Shown piece by piece: positions 1 to 8,252 of a stretch of DNA of 27,600 nt. Numbering within the stretch: position 1 is the first letter of the stretch; every line of letters starts with the position of its first letter. The notes under the pieces are model-generated. The model had not been told where the DNA came from, did not search any database, and saw only the letters and a list, made by a program, of their open reading frames with translations. Both the position numbers and the translations under genes were made by a program. Source of the stretch: an uncultured Bacilli bacterium (lineage in GTDB: Bacteria > Bacillota_I > Bacilli_A > RF39 > UBA660); the NCBI GenBank assembly GCA_944327405.1, contig CALVHK010000003.1, positions 1-27,600 on the forward strand, written 5' to 3'.

Positions 1-158
1 GAAAGTTTATTAATTCTTGATTAAATTGATTCATAGAATTCACCATTATTAGTATGAACTTTAAAAATATTATTATAAGTGAAATTCGTTTGGTATTTAC
101 TTTTACTTAAAAGTGTGTTATAAGTGATTTAGGAGTGTAGGGCTAGAAAGGACTCCCT

Positions 159-1065
159 ATGAAAGAACAACAATTTTATGAAGAAATTGAGCATTTAATA
201 AAGAAAAATGAAATTAATAAAAGAGTAAGAAATCTAGAAGAAAATAATGATTTAGTTATGACTTATTGGCAAATAGGAAAATTAATTGTTGAAGCCCAAG
301 GTGGAAGCAAAAGAGCAAAGTATGGTAATGAATTAATTAAGAAGTGGTCAATTAAATTAACAGAGTTTTATGGGAAAGGGTATAATGCTAGTAATTTAAG
401 AAAATTTAGACAGTTTTATTTGCTTTTTCCAAAATGCGCCACAGTGTGGCGCACTTTAAATTGGAGCCATTATCGAAGGCTGTTATCTATTAAAGATGAA
501 AATAAAAGAAATTTTTACTTAAATCTTTGTATTAAAAATCATTTATCAGAAAGGGAACTTACAAAAGAAATAGAATCGAATTCTTACGAAAGATTATTGA
601 ATAAACCTGAAAAAATTGAAATAGAAATACCTAAAGCATATTCTATTACAACTAATATGAAAAATCCAATTATTATTCCTGTTAGTTATGAAGTTAAAAA
701 TGAACATGATTTAGAACTAAATATTTTAGCAAATTTGGATTATTTCTTTAAGCAATTAGGAAATGGTTTTACTTATGTGGGTCATCAATATAAATTAATA
801 AAAAATAATCACAATTATTTTATAGATATTTTACTTTTTAACTATGAATTTAATGCTTTTGTTAATTATTGAGTTAAAATTACGAAGTTTAAGAAAAGGG
901 GATAAAGCGCAGATGGAATTTTATATGAAGTTGGTTGATGAACAAGTTAAAAAGCCATTTCATAATAGAACAGTAGGTATCATTATTTCTAAAGAAAGTG
1001 ATAACTTTATTGTTAATTTTGTTAAAGGTAATGATATCATTCCTCTATATTATGAATTACAATAA
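159..1065 (+). pseudogene. YhcG/DUF1016-family PDDEXK nuclease-like gene, frameshifted
   Basis: The first frame (159-872, 237 aa) has the DUF1016 N-terminal helical domain: YWQIGKLI near residues 36-43, a YG..L.. segment near 55-60 and the diagnostic NWSHYRRLL at 101-109. The C-terminal PDDEXK-like domain begins near residue 185, with FIDILLF (Asp223). At about position 860 the frame shifts by one base, apparently an extra A after the GTT codon. The second frame then carries IIELK, GDKAQMEFYMKLVDEQ and the C-terminus to 1065. Joined, the protein would be about 300 aa, slightly short for the family. The break separates the catalytic Asp from the E-x-K pair, so neither piece should be an active nuclease. 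YhcG-type proteins are found near restriction and defence loci; their function is not well settled. A purine-rich Shine-Dalgarno (GAAAGGA, 146-152) precedes the ATG. A sequencing error cannot be excluded. Confidence 0.8.
435..453. repeat. 19-nt GC-rich palindrome inside the YhcG-like gene
   Basis: TGCGCCACAGTGTGGCGCA is a perfect inverted repeat of 9+1+9 bases. It stands out as GC-rich in a very A/T-rich gene and encodes CATVWR in frame, just before the conserved WSHY motif. Confidence 0.75.
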
Positions 1066-1078
1066 TAAATCTTATTTA

Positions 1079-1200
1079 TAGGGGTGTGGGGAAGAAAGAA
1101 TTCTCTATGAAAAAACAACAATATTATGAAGTAATTGAACGTTTAATTAAGAAAAGCAAAATTAAATGAAAGTAAGAAAATTAGAAGAGAATATTATTGG
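1079..1200 (+). pseudogene. Decayed 5' end of a second YhcG/DUF1016 gene
   Basis: This stretch repeats, with many substitutions, the region from the Shine-Dalgarno through about codon 30 of the gene at 159. It has the same spacing from a GGGTGTGGGGAAGAAAG leader to an ATG at 1107, then MKKQQYYEVIERLIKKSKIK and a stop at 1167-1169. After the stop, another frame continues with KVRKLEEN, matching RVRNLEEN of the first copy, and similarity then ends. It is best read as the remnant of a tandem paralogue. Confidence 0.6.
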
Positions 1201-1241
1201 ATAGCAAGTACAATAATAATACATATAGCTAGCAAAAGGCC

Positions 1242-1273
1242 AAAATAAAAAGGCCTAGTGTTTCCACTAGACC
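1242..1273 (-). terminator. Rho-independent terminator of the collagen-like gene
   Basis: Read on the minus strand, GGTCTAGTG and CACTAGGCC form a 9-bp stem (one G-U pair) closed by a GAAA tetraloop, followed by TTTTTATTTT. It lies about 110 bases past the stop codon of the minus-strand gene ending at 1386. Confidence 0.85.
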
Positions 1274-1310
1274 ATTACCAAAAATTACATACTGTAATAT
1301 AAATTGAATC

Positions 1311-1373
1311 GCCGTATACGAGAATCGTACATACGGTGGTGTGAGAGAGGAAGATAAATAATTTATCTTCCTC
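1311..1373 (-). other. Structured 3' region: two further inverted repeats
   Basis: Two hairpins lie between the collagen-like gene and its terminator. One spans 1312-1336 (TACGA/TCGTA plus CCGTA/TACGG with a 2-nt bulge). The other, at 1347-1373, is a perfect 13+1+13 inverted repeat with arm GAGGAAGATAAAT. Neither is followed by a T tract, so they are not typical terminators; a role in mRNA stability is inferred. Confidence 0.55.
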
Positions 1374-1385
1374 TACTCGATTTGG

Positions 1386-2378
<993 letters not shown>

Positions 2379-2410
2379 TTATTTGTCATAGTTTTAAGTA
2401 GGTGATGTAC

Positions 2411-2635
2411 ATGCGCTTAAGTGATTTACAAGCGAAAATGGTTGTTAATGTAAAAGATGGGAAACATTTGGGAACCATTATTGATGCTGAAGTTAGTGAT
2501 ACGGGTCAGATTATTTATTTTACGGTTATGGTTAGACATTTGTTTAAAAGATTATTTAAAAATGAGCCGGAAGTAAATATTACCATTCAGCAAATTGTTA
2601 AAATTGGTACGGATGTTATTTTGGTTGAGTTATAA
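2411..2635 (+). CDS. YlmC/YmxH-family sporulation PRC-barrel protein
   Basis: This small protein (74 aa from the ATG at 2411) is almost entirely a PRC-barrel: MRLSDLQAK, then VVNVKDGKHLGTIIDAEV, then strands ending IVKIGTDVILVEL. This matches the YlmC/YmxH family of Bacillus and Clostridium, small proteins tied to sporulation whose biochemical role is not known. In-frame GTG (2402) and ATG (2405) codons lie upstream. AGGTG at 2400-2404 sits 6 nt from the ATG at 2411, and family members begin at this residue, so 2411 is preferred. It stands alone between a divergent surface-protein gene and an ankyrin-protein gene that has its own promoter. Confidence 0.8.
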   Translation: MRLSDLQAKMVVNVKDGKHLGTIIDAEVSDTGQIIYFTVMVRHLFKRLFKNEPEVNITIQQIVKIGTDVILVEL

Positions 2636-2661
2636 TAATACTATCTAAAGTTTGAAAAAAA

Positions 2662-2670
2662 TGTTATAAT
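2662..2670 (+). promoter_or_regulatory. Extended -10 promoter for the ankyrin gene
   Basis: TGTTATAAT is a perfect extended -10 (TG-N-TATAAT) 31 bases before the TTG start. There is no convincing -35 hexamer, as is common for extended -10 promoters. Confidence 0.55.
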
Positions 2671-2700
2671 ATTTGTGTTGAATAAAAAGGAGGAAATTGT

Positions 2701-3462
2701 TTGGGTAGTAAAAAAGAAGTGGATAAAAAGACTAGTGAACTTATATTTTCATTAATGCATTTTATTTATGGAACTGATTTAATTACTTTGCGTATTCAAG
2801 ATCTTAAGGATATTAAGCTCGATAATGGATTAAATCCTTTAATGCTTACCATTATTCGGGGAGAGGATCCGTTGATTGATTATTGTCTTATGCATGGTAT
2901 TGATATAAATGAAACGATGGATAATGGGCTTACTCCTTTAATGTTTGCAACTTATCGGGGGCAATTAGAGGTCGTAAGAAAACTGCTAGAAAGTGGGGCT
3001 AATCCTAGCTTAGAAGATAAGCAAGGGAATAATGCCTTGATGTATGGCTGTTTGGATCAACCTTCCATGCTAATTCAGCATTTTGGGAGTATTTTAAAAT
3101 TACAGCCCAAATGGAAGATAGAAATTCAAGAATTTATTGCTTCTCAAACCGATTTAAATCCATTTTTGGATCGTAATGAAATAATTTTGTATTTACTCGA
3201 TCAAGAAATAGATTTAAACCATATAAATAAAACGAATCTTAGTGCCCTTGATTTATATATTTTAAATGAATATTTAAATAATTTAGAAATTATTGATATT
3301 ATGATTCAAAAAGGGATGAATTCAAAGAATCCAGATCAGTTGCTAAGATTAGCAAAACAAAGACGACAAGCATTTAATTTATTCTCTTCTTTTATTCATA
3401 GAAAAGAAAGAAGCGTTATTAAAGAAAAGATTACTCATTTATCGAGAGTTAGGAAACAATAG
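2701..3462 (+). CDS. Ankyrin-repeat protein
   Basis: This 253-aa protein has at least three ankyrin-type repeats. They run at about residues 41-72 (GLNPLMLTIIRGEDPLIDYCLMHGID), 74-105 (NGLTPLMFATYRGQLEVVRKLLESGA) and from 107 (QGNNALMYGCLD). Weaker helical pairs follow to about 215, then a basic tail. It has no signal peptide or membrane segment, so it is probably a cytosolic protein-binding scaffold with unknown partner. The start is TTG at 2701, supported by AAGGAGG ending 7 nt upstream; no ATG fits. Its stop codon directly abuts lspA, so the two are probably co-transcribed. Nothing links it to lipoprotein processing except position. Confidence 0.75.
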   Translation: MGSKKEVDKKTSELIFSLMHFIYGTDLITLRIQDLKDIKLDNGLNPLMLTIIRGEDPLIDYCLMHGIDINETMDNGLTPLMFATYRGQLEVVRKLLESGANPSLEDKQGNNALMYGCLDQPSMLIQHFGSILKLQPKWKIEIQEFIASQTDLNPFLDRNEIILYLLDQEIDLNHINKTNLSALDLYILNEYLNNLEIIDIMIQKGMNSKNPDQLLRLAKQRRQAFNLFSSFIHRKERSVIKEKITHLSRVRKQ

Positions 3463-3927
3463 GTGATTAAGTTGAATAAAAAAACATATGTGATAGCAAT
3501 TATTATTTTGATTATTGATCAGGTTAGTAAAAGTTTGATTGAGATCTTTTTTCATTTGCACGAAAGTGTTCCTGTTATTAATGATTTTTTCTATATTACT
3601 GTTGTTCATAATACGGGTGGAGCATGGAGTATATTTAGTAATCATAGTTATCTTTTTATTATTGCTAGTGTAGTTGCGATTGTTTTATTAATTAAGTTTA
3701 TGTTTGGTTTTAAAAACAATTTGCGTAATAATATTGCTTTTGCTAGTCTTTTTGGAGGAATATTTTCTAATTTAGCTGATCGAATATTCTTGGGTTATGT
3801 AAGAGATTTTTTGGACTTTAAAATATTTGGTTATAATTATCCAATATTTAATATTGCTGATGTAGCTATTGTTGTTGGCGTTATTTTACTTTTTGTAGCT
3901 ATTATTAAAGGAGAGGATCATAAATGA
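3463..3927 (+). CDS. lspA: Lipoprotein signal peptidase (signal peptidase II)
   Basis: LspA is the membrane aspartyl protease that removes signal peptides from diacylglyceryl-modified prolipoproteins. The 154-aa sequence has four hydrophobic segments (about 8-22, 40-80 in two parts, 128-148). Family motifs are DQVSK (19-23), HNTGGAWS (49-56, with Gly where most members have Ala), SNLADR containing Asp106, and FNIADVAI containing Asp133. The two Asp are the expected catalytic pair. The GTG at 3463 follows the upstream stop directly. A TTG at 3472 lies 6 nt after AGGTG, the same spacing as the ylmC-like gene, and may be the true start. The 3' end overlaps rluD by ATGA, the usual lspA-rluD pairing of Firmicutes. 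Confidence 0.95.
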   Translation: MIKLNKKTYVIAIIILIIDQVSKSLIEIFFHLHESVPVINDFFYITVVHNTGGAWSIFSNHSYLFIIASVVAIVLLIKFMFGFKNNLRNNIAFASLFGGIFSNLADRIFLGYVRDFLDFKIFGYNYPIFNIADVAIVVGVILLFVAIIKGEDHK

Positions 3928-4817
3928 GAGTGTTAGTAAGTGATACTGAAAATGTACGAATTGATAAATATTTGGCAAGTAAAACTGAATATTCTAGAGA
4001 GTTTATTCAGAAACTTATTGATTCAAAGTTAGTTCTAGTGGGTGGTAAGCCGGTAAAAGCTAGCTATAAGGTGAGTCAGGATGAGGAAATTGTTATTCAT
4101 GATGAAGAGATGAAGATTGAAGAGGATATAGAACCAGTTAAAATGGATCTGGATATTGTCTATGAAGATGAGTATTTGATGGTAATTAATAAGCCTAGTG
4201 GGTTAGTCGTTCATCCGGGGAATGGAAATTATAATAATACACTTGTTAATGGGCTTATGTATTATACCAAAAATTTAAGTAATGTTGGGGGGTGTGATAG
4301 GCCGGGAATTGTGCACCGAATTGATAAAGATACGAGTGGCTTACTACTTGTTGCCAAAACGAATCAGGTACATGAAATACTAGCTGATGATTTTAAAAAC
4401 AAACGAATTAAAAGAGAATATCTGGCGCTTTTAGATGGTGTGTTTATGAGAGGAAGTGCTACTATTGATGCGCCAATTGGTAGAGATAAAAACATGCGTG
4501 AGAGAATGGCTGTTGTTGAAGATGGTAAGAATGCCGTAACGCATATGAAAGTTCTTAAAAGATATGATAAATATACTTTAGTTAGCTGTATTTTAGAGAC
4601 AGGACGGACTCATCAGATTCGCGTTCATATGGCTTATATTGGTTATCCAGTCCATAATGACCCTGTGTATTCAAAAGGAGCTGCAACTAGTTTTGGTCAG
4701 TTTTTACACTCTTATAAAATGAATTTTATTCATCCTATAACTAAAAAAGAAATGGAGTTTGTGTGTCCACTTCCCAAGACTTTTCAAGATTTTTTAGATA
4801 GTATAAAAGAAATATAA
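3924..4817 (+). CDS. rluD: RluD/RluA-family 23S rRNA pseudouridine synthase
   Basis: This 297-aa protein has an N-terminal S4 RNA-binding domain (about 10-60, RIDKYLAS, SREFIQKLI) and a RluA-type catalytic domain. The signature HRIDKDTSGLLL is at 131-142, with catalytic Asp134. ETGRTHQIRVHMA and GYPVHNDPVY follow. It converts uridines to pseudouridine in large-subunit rRNA (RluD itself modifies helix 69). The exact site cannot be told from sequence; the family also includes RluA/RluC-like members. The start ATG overlaps the lspA stop (ATGA), so translation is coupled. Its last 24 bases overlap the convergent membrane ORF ending at 4794. Confidence 0.92.
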   Translation: MRVLVSDTENVRIDKYLASKTEYSREFIQKLIDSKLVLVGGKPVKASYKVSQDEEIVIHDEEMKIEEDIEPVKMDLDIVYEDEYLMVINKPSGLVVHPGNGNYNNTLVNGLMYYTKNLSNVGGCDRPGIVHRIDKDTSGLLLVAKTNQVHEILADDFKNKRIKREYLALLDGVFMRGSATIDAPIGRDKNMRERMAVVEDGKNAVTHMKVLKRYDKYTLVSCILETGRTHQIRVHMAYIGYPVHNDPVYSKGAATSFGQFLHSYKMNFIHPITKKEMEFVCPLPKTFQDFLDSIKEI

Positions 4818-5129
4818 AAACTGTTTTAAGATTATGCCAATAATTAGACTCGTGATTAAAAAATAAATTAAAGGGAATATTTTTACTTCATGAAATATTT
4901 CCTTTATTTTTAGGTTTAGGAAAAAGGCGGAAATAAAAAGCAAGATACTAATAATAAAACTATATAAGTAATCGTCAAAATAAAAATAGTATAGGGGAAG
5001 TATGATTAAAAAGATAAAGTTTATGATAATATAAAATAAGTTATCATGATTAATATTCTCTTTGTAAATAAAGTAATAAGTTACAATCAAAATTAGGAGA
5101 ATAAATGTTAAGTAAAATATCAAACTCAT
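4794..5129 (-). CDS. Small hypothetical four-helix membrane protein
   Basis: I do not recognise this 111-aa protein. It is very hydrophobic, with four probable membrane helices at about 3-22, 30-51, 54-73 and 84-108, and short charged connectors such as YKENINHDN and NLKIKEIFHEVK. It fills the gap between rluD and the rhomboid gene on the other strand. AGAGGGTG at about 5133-5140 ends 4-5 nt before the ATG, which supports real translation. Against it: runs of A/T-rich sequence easily give hydrophobic ORFs, and it overlaps rluD. Confidence 0.5.
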   Translation of the reverse strand: MSLIFYLTFILLILIVTYYFIYKENINHDNLFYIIINFIFLIILPLYYFYFDDYLYSFIISILLFISAFFLNLKIKEIFHEVKIFPLIYFLITSLIIGIILKQFLYFFYTI

Positions 5130-5158
5130 AGAACACCCTCTTTACTAAATATATGTTT

Positions 5159-5167
5159 TGTTATAAA
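5159..5167 (+). promoter_or_regulatory. Possible extended -10 promoter for the rhomboid gene
   Basis: TGTTATAAA resembles an extended -10 (TG-N-TATAAT with one mismatch), about 20-25 bases before the likely start codon. No clear -35 box is present. Confidence 0.35.
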
Positions 5168-5187
5168 ATAAAAGTACAGGTGAGGTG

Positions 5188-6354
5188 ATGCATATGCATT
5201 TTAATATATTAAATAAAAATGATGAGATGGTTATGTCTTTAGTTCATTATTTTATTACTGAAGAAAATTATACACCAATTGTCGTTCGAGGTGTAAAAGA
5301 TGAGATTTGGTTAGAGAATTTGGACGGACCATACCGCATTATTCGAATCAATTCTAATTATATTCATAATGATGAACAATATAAGTTTGATCTATTTAAA
5401 ACGAAAAAAGTAGTGGATCAAATTAAGAAGAAGACATTATCTTTAAATATGAATACGCTAAATATTTTCTTAAATCTAGGAGATAACGTTCATATGAATG
5501 AGGAAGAAGGAGAAAAGAATATATCTTCGATTAAGTTTACAGATATTGATGGAATTTTAAAAGATAAGAATATTGTTAAAGTATTTCCTAATATTAAGAA
5601 TAAATTAATTAAGGATAAAGAAGGTATTGATTTAATTGTTAATGTAACCAATGATATTAATGCGAAAACCGTTGAGGATAATAAAGTCTTTACTAAGATA
5701 TTTGAACCAAAAAAAATGATTGTTACCCCAATTATTATTGCTTTATGTGTTTTAATGTTTATTGCAACCTATATTTGGGGTAGAGGTAGTGAAGATAGCA
5801 TTACACTTTTACTTTTTGGGGCTAATTACCGACCTTTAGTCCAAATAGGTCAATTTTGGAGACTAGCAACATCTATATTTTTACATGCTGGTATCGTTCA
5901 TTTGCTTGTTAATATGTATTCTCTTTATATTCTCGGTAAGCAGATGGAAGGATTTTTGGGAAGGTTTAAATTTTTGATCGTTTACTTGGGAAGTGGAATA
6001 CTAGGTTCGCTGTTATCCGTAGTCGTGCATTCGAGTGTATCTGTTGGTGCTAGTGGAGCAATATTCGGCTTGCTAGGATCATTACTTTACTTTGGATATC
6101 ATTATCGTTTGTATTTGGGAACGGTTTTAAAAACACAAGTTATTCCAATTATTATCATTAACTTGCTTATTGGTTTTTTAGTTCCGGGAATTGATAATTT
6201 TGCGCATATTGGTGGATTAGTTGGTGGCTATTTACTTACTATGGTTGTCGGTGTACCCGGTAAATCCAAGAAAAGTGATCGTATTAATGGGGCAATTGTA
6301 CTAATCTTGCTAGTAGCGTTCTTAAGTTATATGCTATTTGGATATTTGAGGTAA
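5188..6354 (+). CDS. Rhomboid intramembrane serine protease (GluP/YqgP-like)
   Basis: The protein has a cytosolic N-terminal domain of about 175 residues and then a rhomboid domain of six or more membrane helices. Motifs are QFWRLATSIFLHAGIVHLLVN near 222-243, GASGAIFG with catalytic Ser about 289, and FAHIGGLVGG with catalytic His about 340. The layout, a soluble N-terminal domain plus rhomboid core, resembles Bacillus GluP/YqgP, which cuts membrane proteins. The substrate here is unknown. Three in-frame starts (GTG 5185, ATG 5188, ATG 5194) follow the double AGGTGAGGTG at 5178-5187; 5188 and 5194 are both well placed. Only two bases separate its stop from the rluB start, so the two genes form an operon. 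Confidence 0.88.
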   Translation: MHMHFNILNKNDEMVMSLVHYFITEENYTPIVVRGVKDEIWLENLDGPYRIIRINSNYIHNDEQYKFDLFKTKKVVDQIKKKTLSLNMNTLNIFLNLGDNVHMNEEEGEKNISSIKFTDIDGILKDKNIVKVFPNIKNKLIKDKEGIDLIVNVTNDINAKTVEDNKVFTKIFEPKKMIVTPIIIALCVLMFIATYIWGRGSEDSITLLLFGANYRPLVQIGQFWRLATSIFLHAGIVHLLVNMYSLYILGKQMEGFLGRFKFLIVYLGSGILGSLLSVVVHSSVSVGASGAIFGLLGSLLYFGYHYRLYLGTVLKTQVIPIIIINLLIGFLVPGIDNFAHIGGLVGGYLLTMVVGVPGKSKKSDRINGAIVLILLVAFLSYMLFGYLR

Positions 6355-6356
6355 CT

Positions 6357-7070
6357 ATGGAAAGATTACAAAAAGTGATTGCGGATGCTGGGATTACTTC
6401 AAGAAGAAAAGCTGAAGAACTTATTCTTGCTGGGAAAGTCCGGGTCAATGGTGAAGTTGTAGGTGAGCTCGGTGTAAAGGTAAGTGGCAGTGATATCGTT
6501 GAAGTCGATGGAGTTATGATTAACCGTGATATAGTCAAAAAATATTATTTGCTTAATAAACCAAGAGGGGTTATATCCAGTGTAAGTGATGATAAAAAAA
6601 GACCTACAGTTGTTGATTATATAGATACGGAGGCTCGCATTTATCCGGTTGGAAGGCTTGATTATGATACTACAGGATTGATTATTCTTACCAATGATGG
6701 GAGTCTTGCTAATTTGCTTATGCATCCAACAAATAAAATACCTAAGACTTATATTGCAAAAATAGAAGGCTTATTAAATAAAGATGATATTGACCGGTTA
6801 CGTAGTGGCGTAATGGTTGATGGGAAAAAAGCCTATGTCGAAAATTTTAAGATTCGAGATAAAAATTTAGAAAAGAAAACTTCGATTGTAGAATTAACCA
6901 TTGTAGAAGGTAGAAATCATATTGTAAAGAAAATATTTGAAGCTTTACATCATCCGGTTATTCGCTTGTCGAGAATTAAGATTGCTTTTTTAGAAATTGG
7001 TAATTTGAAAAGTGGAGAATATCGAGAACTTTCTATTAAAGAAGTTAAGAAATTATATAGTTTGAAGTAA
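6357..7070 (+). CDS. rluB: RluB/RsuA-family rRNA pseudouridine synthase
   Basis: This 237-aa protein has an N-terminal S4 domain (about 1-60, ERLQKVIADAGITSRRKAEELI) and an RsuA-type catalytic core with GRLDYDTTGLIILTNDG at 99-115; Asp102 is the expected nucleophile. EGRNHIVKKIFE corresponds to the conserved EGRNRQVRRM segment. In Firmicutes this branch is RluB, which modifies a uridine in domain V of 23S rRNA; RsuA (16S) is the alternative. GAGGTAACT directly before the ATG acts as the ribosome site and overlaps the end of the rhomboid gene. A bidirectional terminator follows. Confidence 0.9.
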   Translation: MERLQKVIADAGITSRRKAEELILAGKVRVNGEVVGELGVKVSGSDIVEVDGVMINRDIVKKYYLLNKPRGVISSVSDDKKRPTVVDYIDTEARIYPVGRLDYDTTGLIILTNDGSLANLLMHPTNKIPKTYIAKIEGLLNKDDIDRLRSGVMVDGKKAYVENFKIRDKNLEKKTSIVELTIVEGRNHIVKKIFEALHHPVIRLSRIKIAFLEIGNLKSGEYRELSIKEVKKLYSLK

Positions 7071-7079
7071 GGCTATACA

Positions 7080-7136
7080 TAAAAAAGGGAATGTTATAAA
7101 ATAATTTATCTATTTTCTAACATTCCTTTATCTTTT
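7080..7136. terminator. Bidirectional terminator between rluB and the HD gene
   Basis: GGAATGTTA (from 7088) pairs with TAACATTCC (to 7126), and AAAATA with TATTTT inside it. T-rich runs lie on both sides: TTTATCTTTTTCT on plus, TTTTTTTATG on minus. It serves the two converging genes and overlaps the last codon of the HD gene. Confidence 0.8.
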
Positions 7137-7856
7137 TCTACTGTGATTTTCTATTTTTTTATTTTTTCCAGTAATGCAAGCTTTTAGGCCATTTAAACTT
7201 ATATCTTTAACTAGGGAAATAACTTTATCTGCGTGGCTCATGATTTGACCTTCTATAAATTTACTGTGGCTTAATGACAAATGTCCTATTTTTCCTCTTA
7301 AACTAGATGCTATAATTAGGTTTTTAATTCTAGAATTTAACTTTTGAAATTTTTCTTCATTATTTAAATTTGTTGGAAGATTATCCATTGCTCTTACCGG
7401 CCATGGGAACATGTGATGAATAACTCCATCAATTATAATTTTTGCTCTTTCTTCATTTATAAAATAATCTGGATACCATGTAGAAGCGTTTATTGCTGCT
7501 TCTAAAGGATGCACTAAGGCATGAGAGTTTATAAATGCTTTTTTTGTTTGTTTGGAATTTTGCCAAGGAAACTCGTATAGGTCATGAAACATTGCAATAA
7601 TGATTGCTGTTTTTGTTTGGTTTGTTGGTAAGTTTCTTTTTTTAGCGATTTTGAACGTATAAACTGCATCACTGATAATGTGATATCCTAAACTAATTTG
7701 ATCGTGATGGGCAAATTCTTGAATGTTCATTCTTCTTTGAAATTCAGGATATATAAATATTGGGTAAATAGTTTGCCAGATAAAACTTTTATCTTTTTCG
7801 TTTATTTGATATTTATCCATAATCTGGTTAATAATATCTATGTTTTGTTCTAACAT
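7128..7856 (-). CDS. HD-domain hydrolase (predicted metal-dependent phosphohydrolase)
   Basis: This 242-aa all-helical protein has HD-superfamily metal ligands in order: His near 59 (GYHII), His91-Asp92 in AMFHDLYEFPW, further His at 112/116 and 147-148 (VIHHMFPWPV), and a terminal Asp210 in SHADKVIS. HD proteins usually hydrolyse phosphate esters of nucleotides or related compounds; the substrate is not predictable here. There is no signal peptide. GGGGG at 7867-7871 is the likely ribosome site, about 10 nt from the ATG. It is monocistronic, with its own sigma-A promoter (7885-7913) and a shared terminator. Confidence 0.75.
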   Translation of the reverse strand: MLEQNIDIINQIMDKYQINEKDKSFIWQTIYPIFIYPEFQRRMNIQEFAHHDQISLGYHIISDAVYTFKIAKKRNLPTNQTKTAIIIAMFHDLYEFPWQNSKQTKKAFINSHALVHPLEAAINASTWYPDYFINEERAKIIIDGVIHHMFPWPVRAMDNLPTNLNNEEKFQKLNSRIKNLIIASSLRGKIGHLSLSHSKFIEGQIMSHADKVISLVKDISLNGLKACITGKNKKIENHSRKR

Positions 7857-7884
7857 TTTTTATTTTCCCCCTTTAATTGAATAT

Positions 7885-7913
7885 ATTTTACTGTTTTTTC
7901 TTAATTTTGTCAA
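7885..7913 (-). promoter_or_regulatory. Sigma-A promoter of the HD gene
   Basis: On the minus strand, a perfect TTGACA (7908-7913) and TAAAAT (7885-7890) are separated by exactly 17 bases, just upstream of the HD gene's ribosome site. Confidence 0.8.
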
Positions 7914-7917
7914 ACAA

Positions 7918-7942
7918 ATAAAAAAAGAAGATTGCTCTTCTT
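7918..7942 (-). terminator. Terminator of the ferredoxin gene
   Basis: Minus strand: AAGAAGA, loop GCAA, TCTTCTT, then a run of T. It lies 11 bases after the ferredoxin stop codon and just upstream of the HD promoter, insulating the two genes. Confidence 0.8.
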
Positions 7943-7952
7943 ATCATATGTA

Positions 7953-8144
7953 TTATTCTTCTTCAATGGAAATCGCACTAGTAGGGCAAGAAGAAATTGC
8001 ACTTGCTAGGTCGCCACTTTCTAGGTTTTCATTGTTTGTAGCGTGGCTTAATCCTTCATCATTAAATTCGAAATGTTCAGGATCAATTGATACACATGCT
8101 CCACAACCAATACATGCTTCGTCATTCACAATAATTTTTTTCAT
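7953..8144 (-). CDS. Single-cluster 4Fe-4S ferredoxin
   Basis: This 63-aa protein has Cys11, Cys14 and Cys17 in ACIGCGACV and a distant Cys53 in SSCPTSAI. This is the ligand set of the one-cluster 4Fe-4S ferredoxins of Bacillus (Fer) and Thermotoga. It is a soluble one-electron carrier; its redox partners are not evident from the neighbours. It is strongly acidic outside the cluster loop, normal for ferredoxins. AAGGAG at 8153-8158 lies 8 nt from the ATG. The gene stands alone with its own promoter and terminator. Confidence 0.93.
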   Translation of the reverse strand: MKKIIVNDEACIGCGACVSIDPEHFEFNDEGLSHATNNENLESGDLASAISSCPTSAISIEEE

Positions 8145-8164
8145 AATAACATCTCCTTGTAATC

Positions 8165-8173
8165 ATTATATCA
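8165..8173 (-). promoter_or_regulatory. Extended -10 promoter of the ferredoxin gene
   Basis: Minus strand TGATATAAT is a perfect extended -10 (TATAAT at 8165-8170). A weak TTTTCA lies 17 bases upstream as -35. Confidence 0.6.
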
Positions 8174-8252
8174 AAACTTTTTAAAAATGAAAACATAAAG
8201 CCTTTAAAAACATAAAAAAATATGTTATCATTATATTGAAGGATTGTGGCGT

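Noticed and set aside
844..1065. Independent 73-aa gene
   Set aside because: It starts inside the YhcG-like gene, and its sequence is the missing C-terminal half of the PDDEXK domain; it is a frameshift product.
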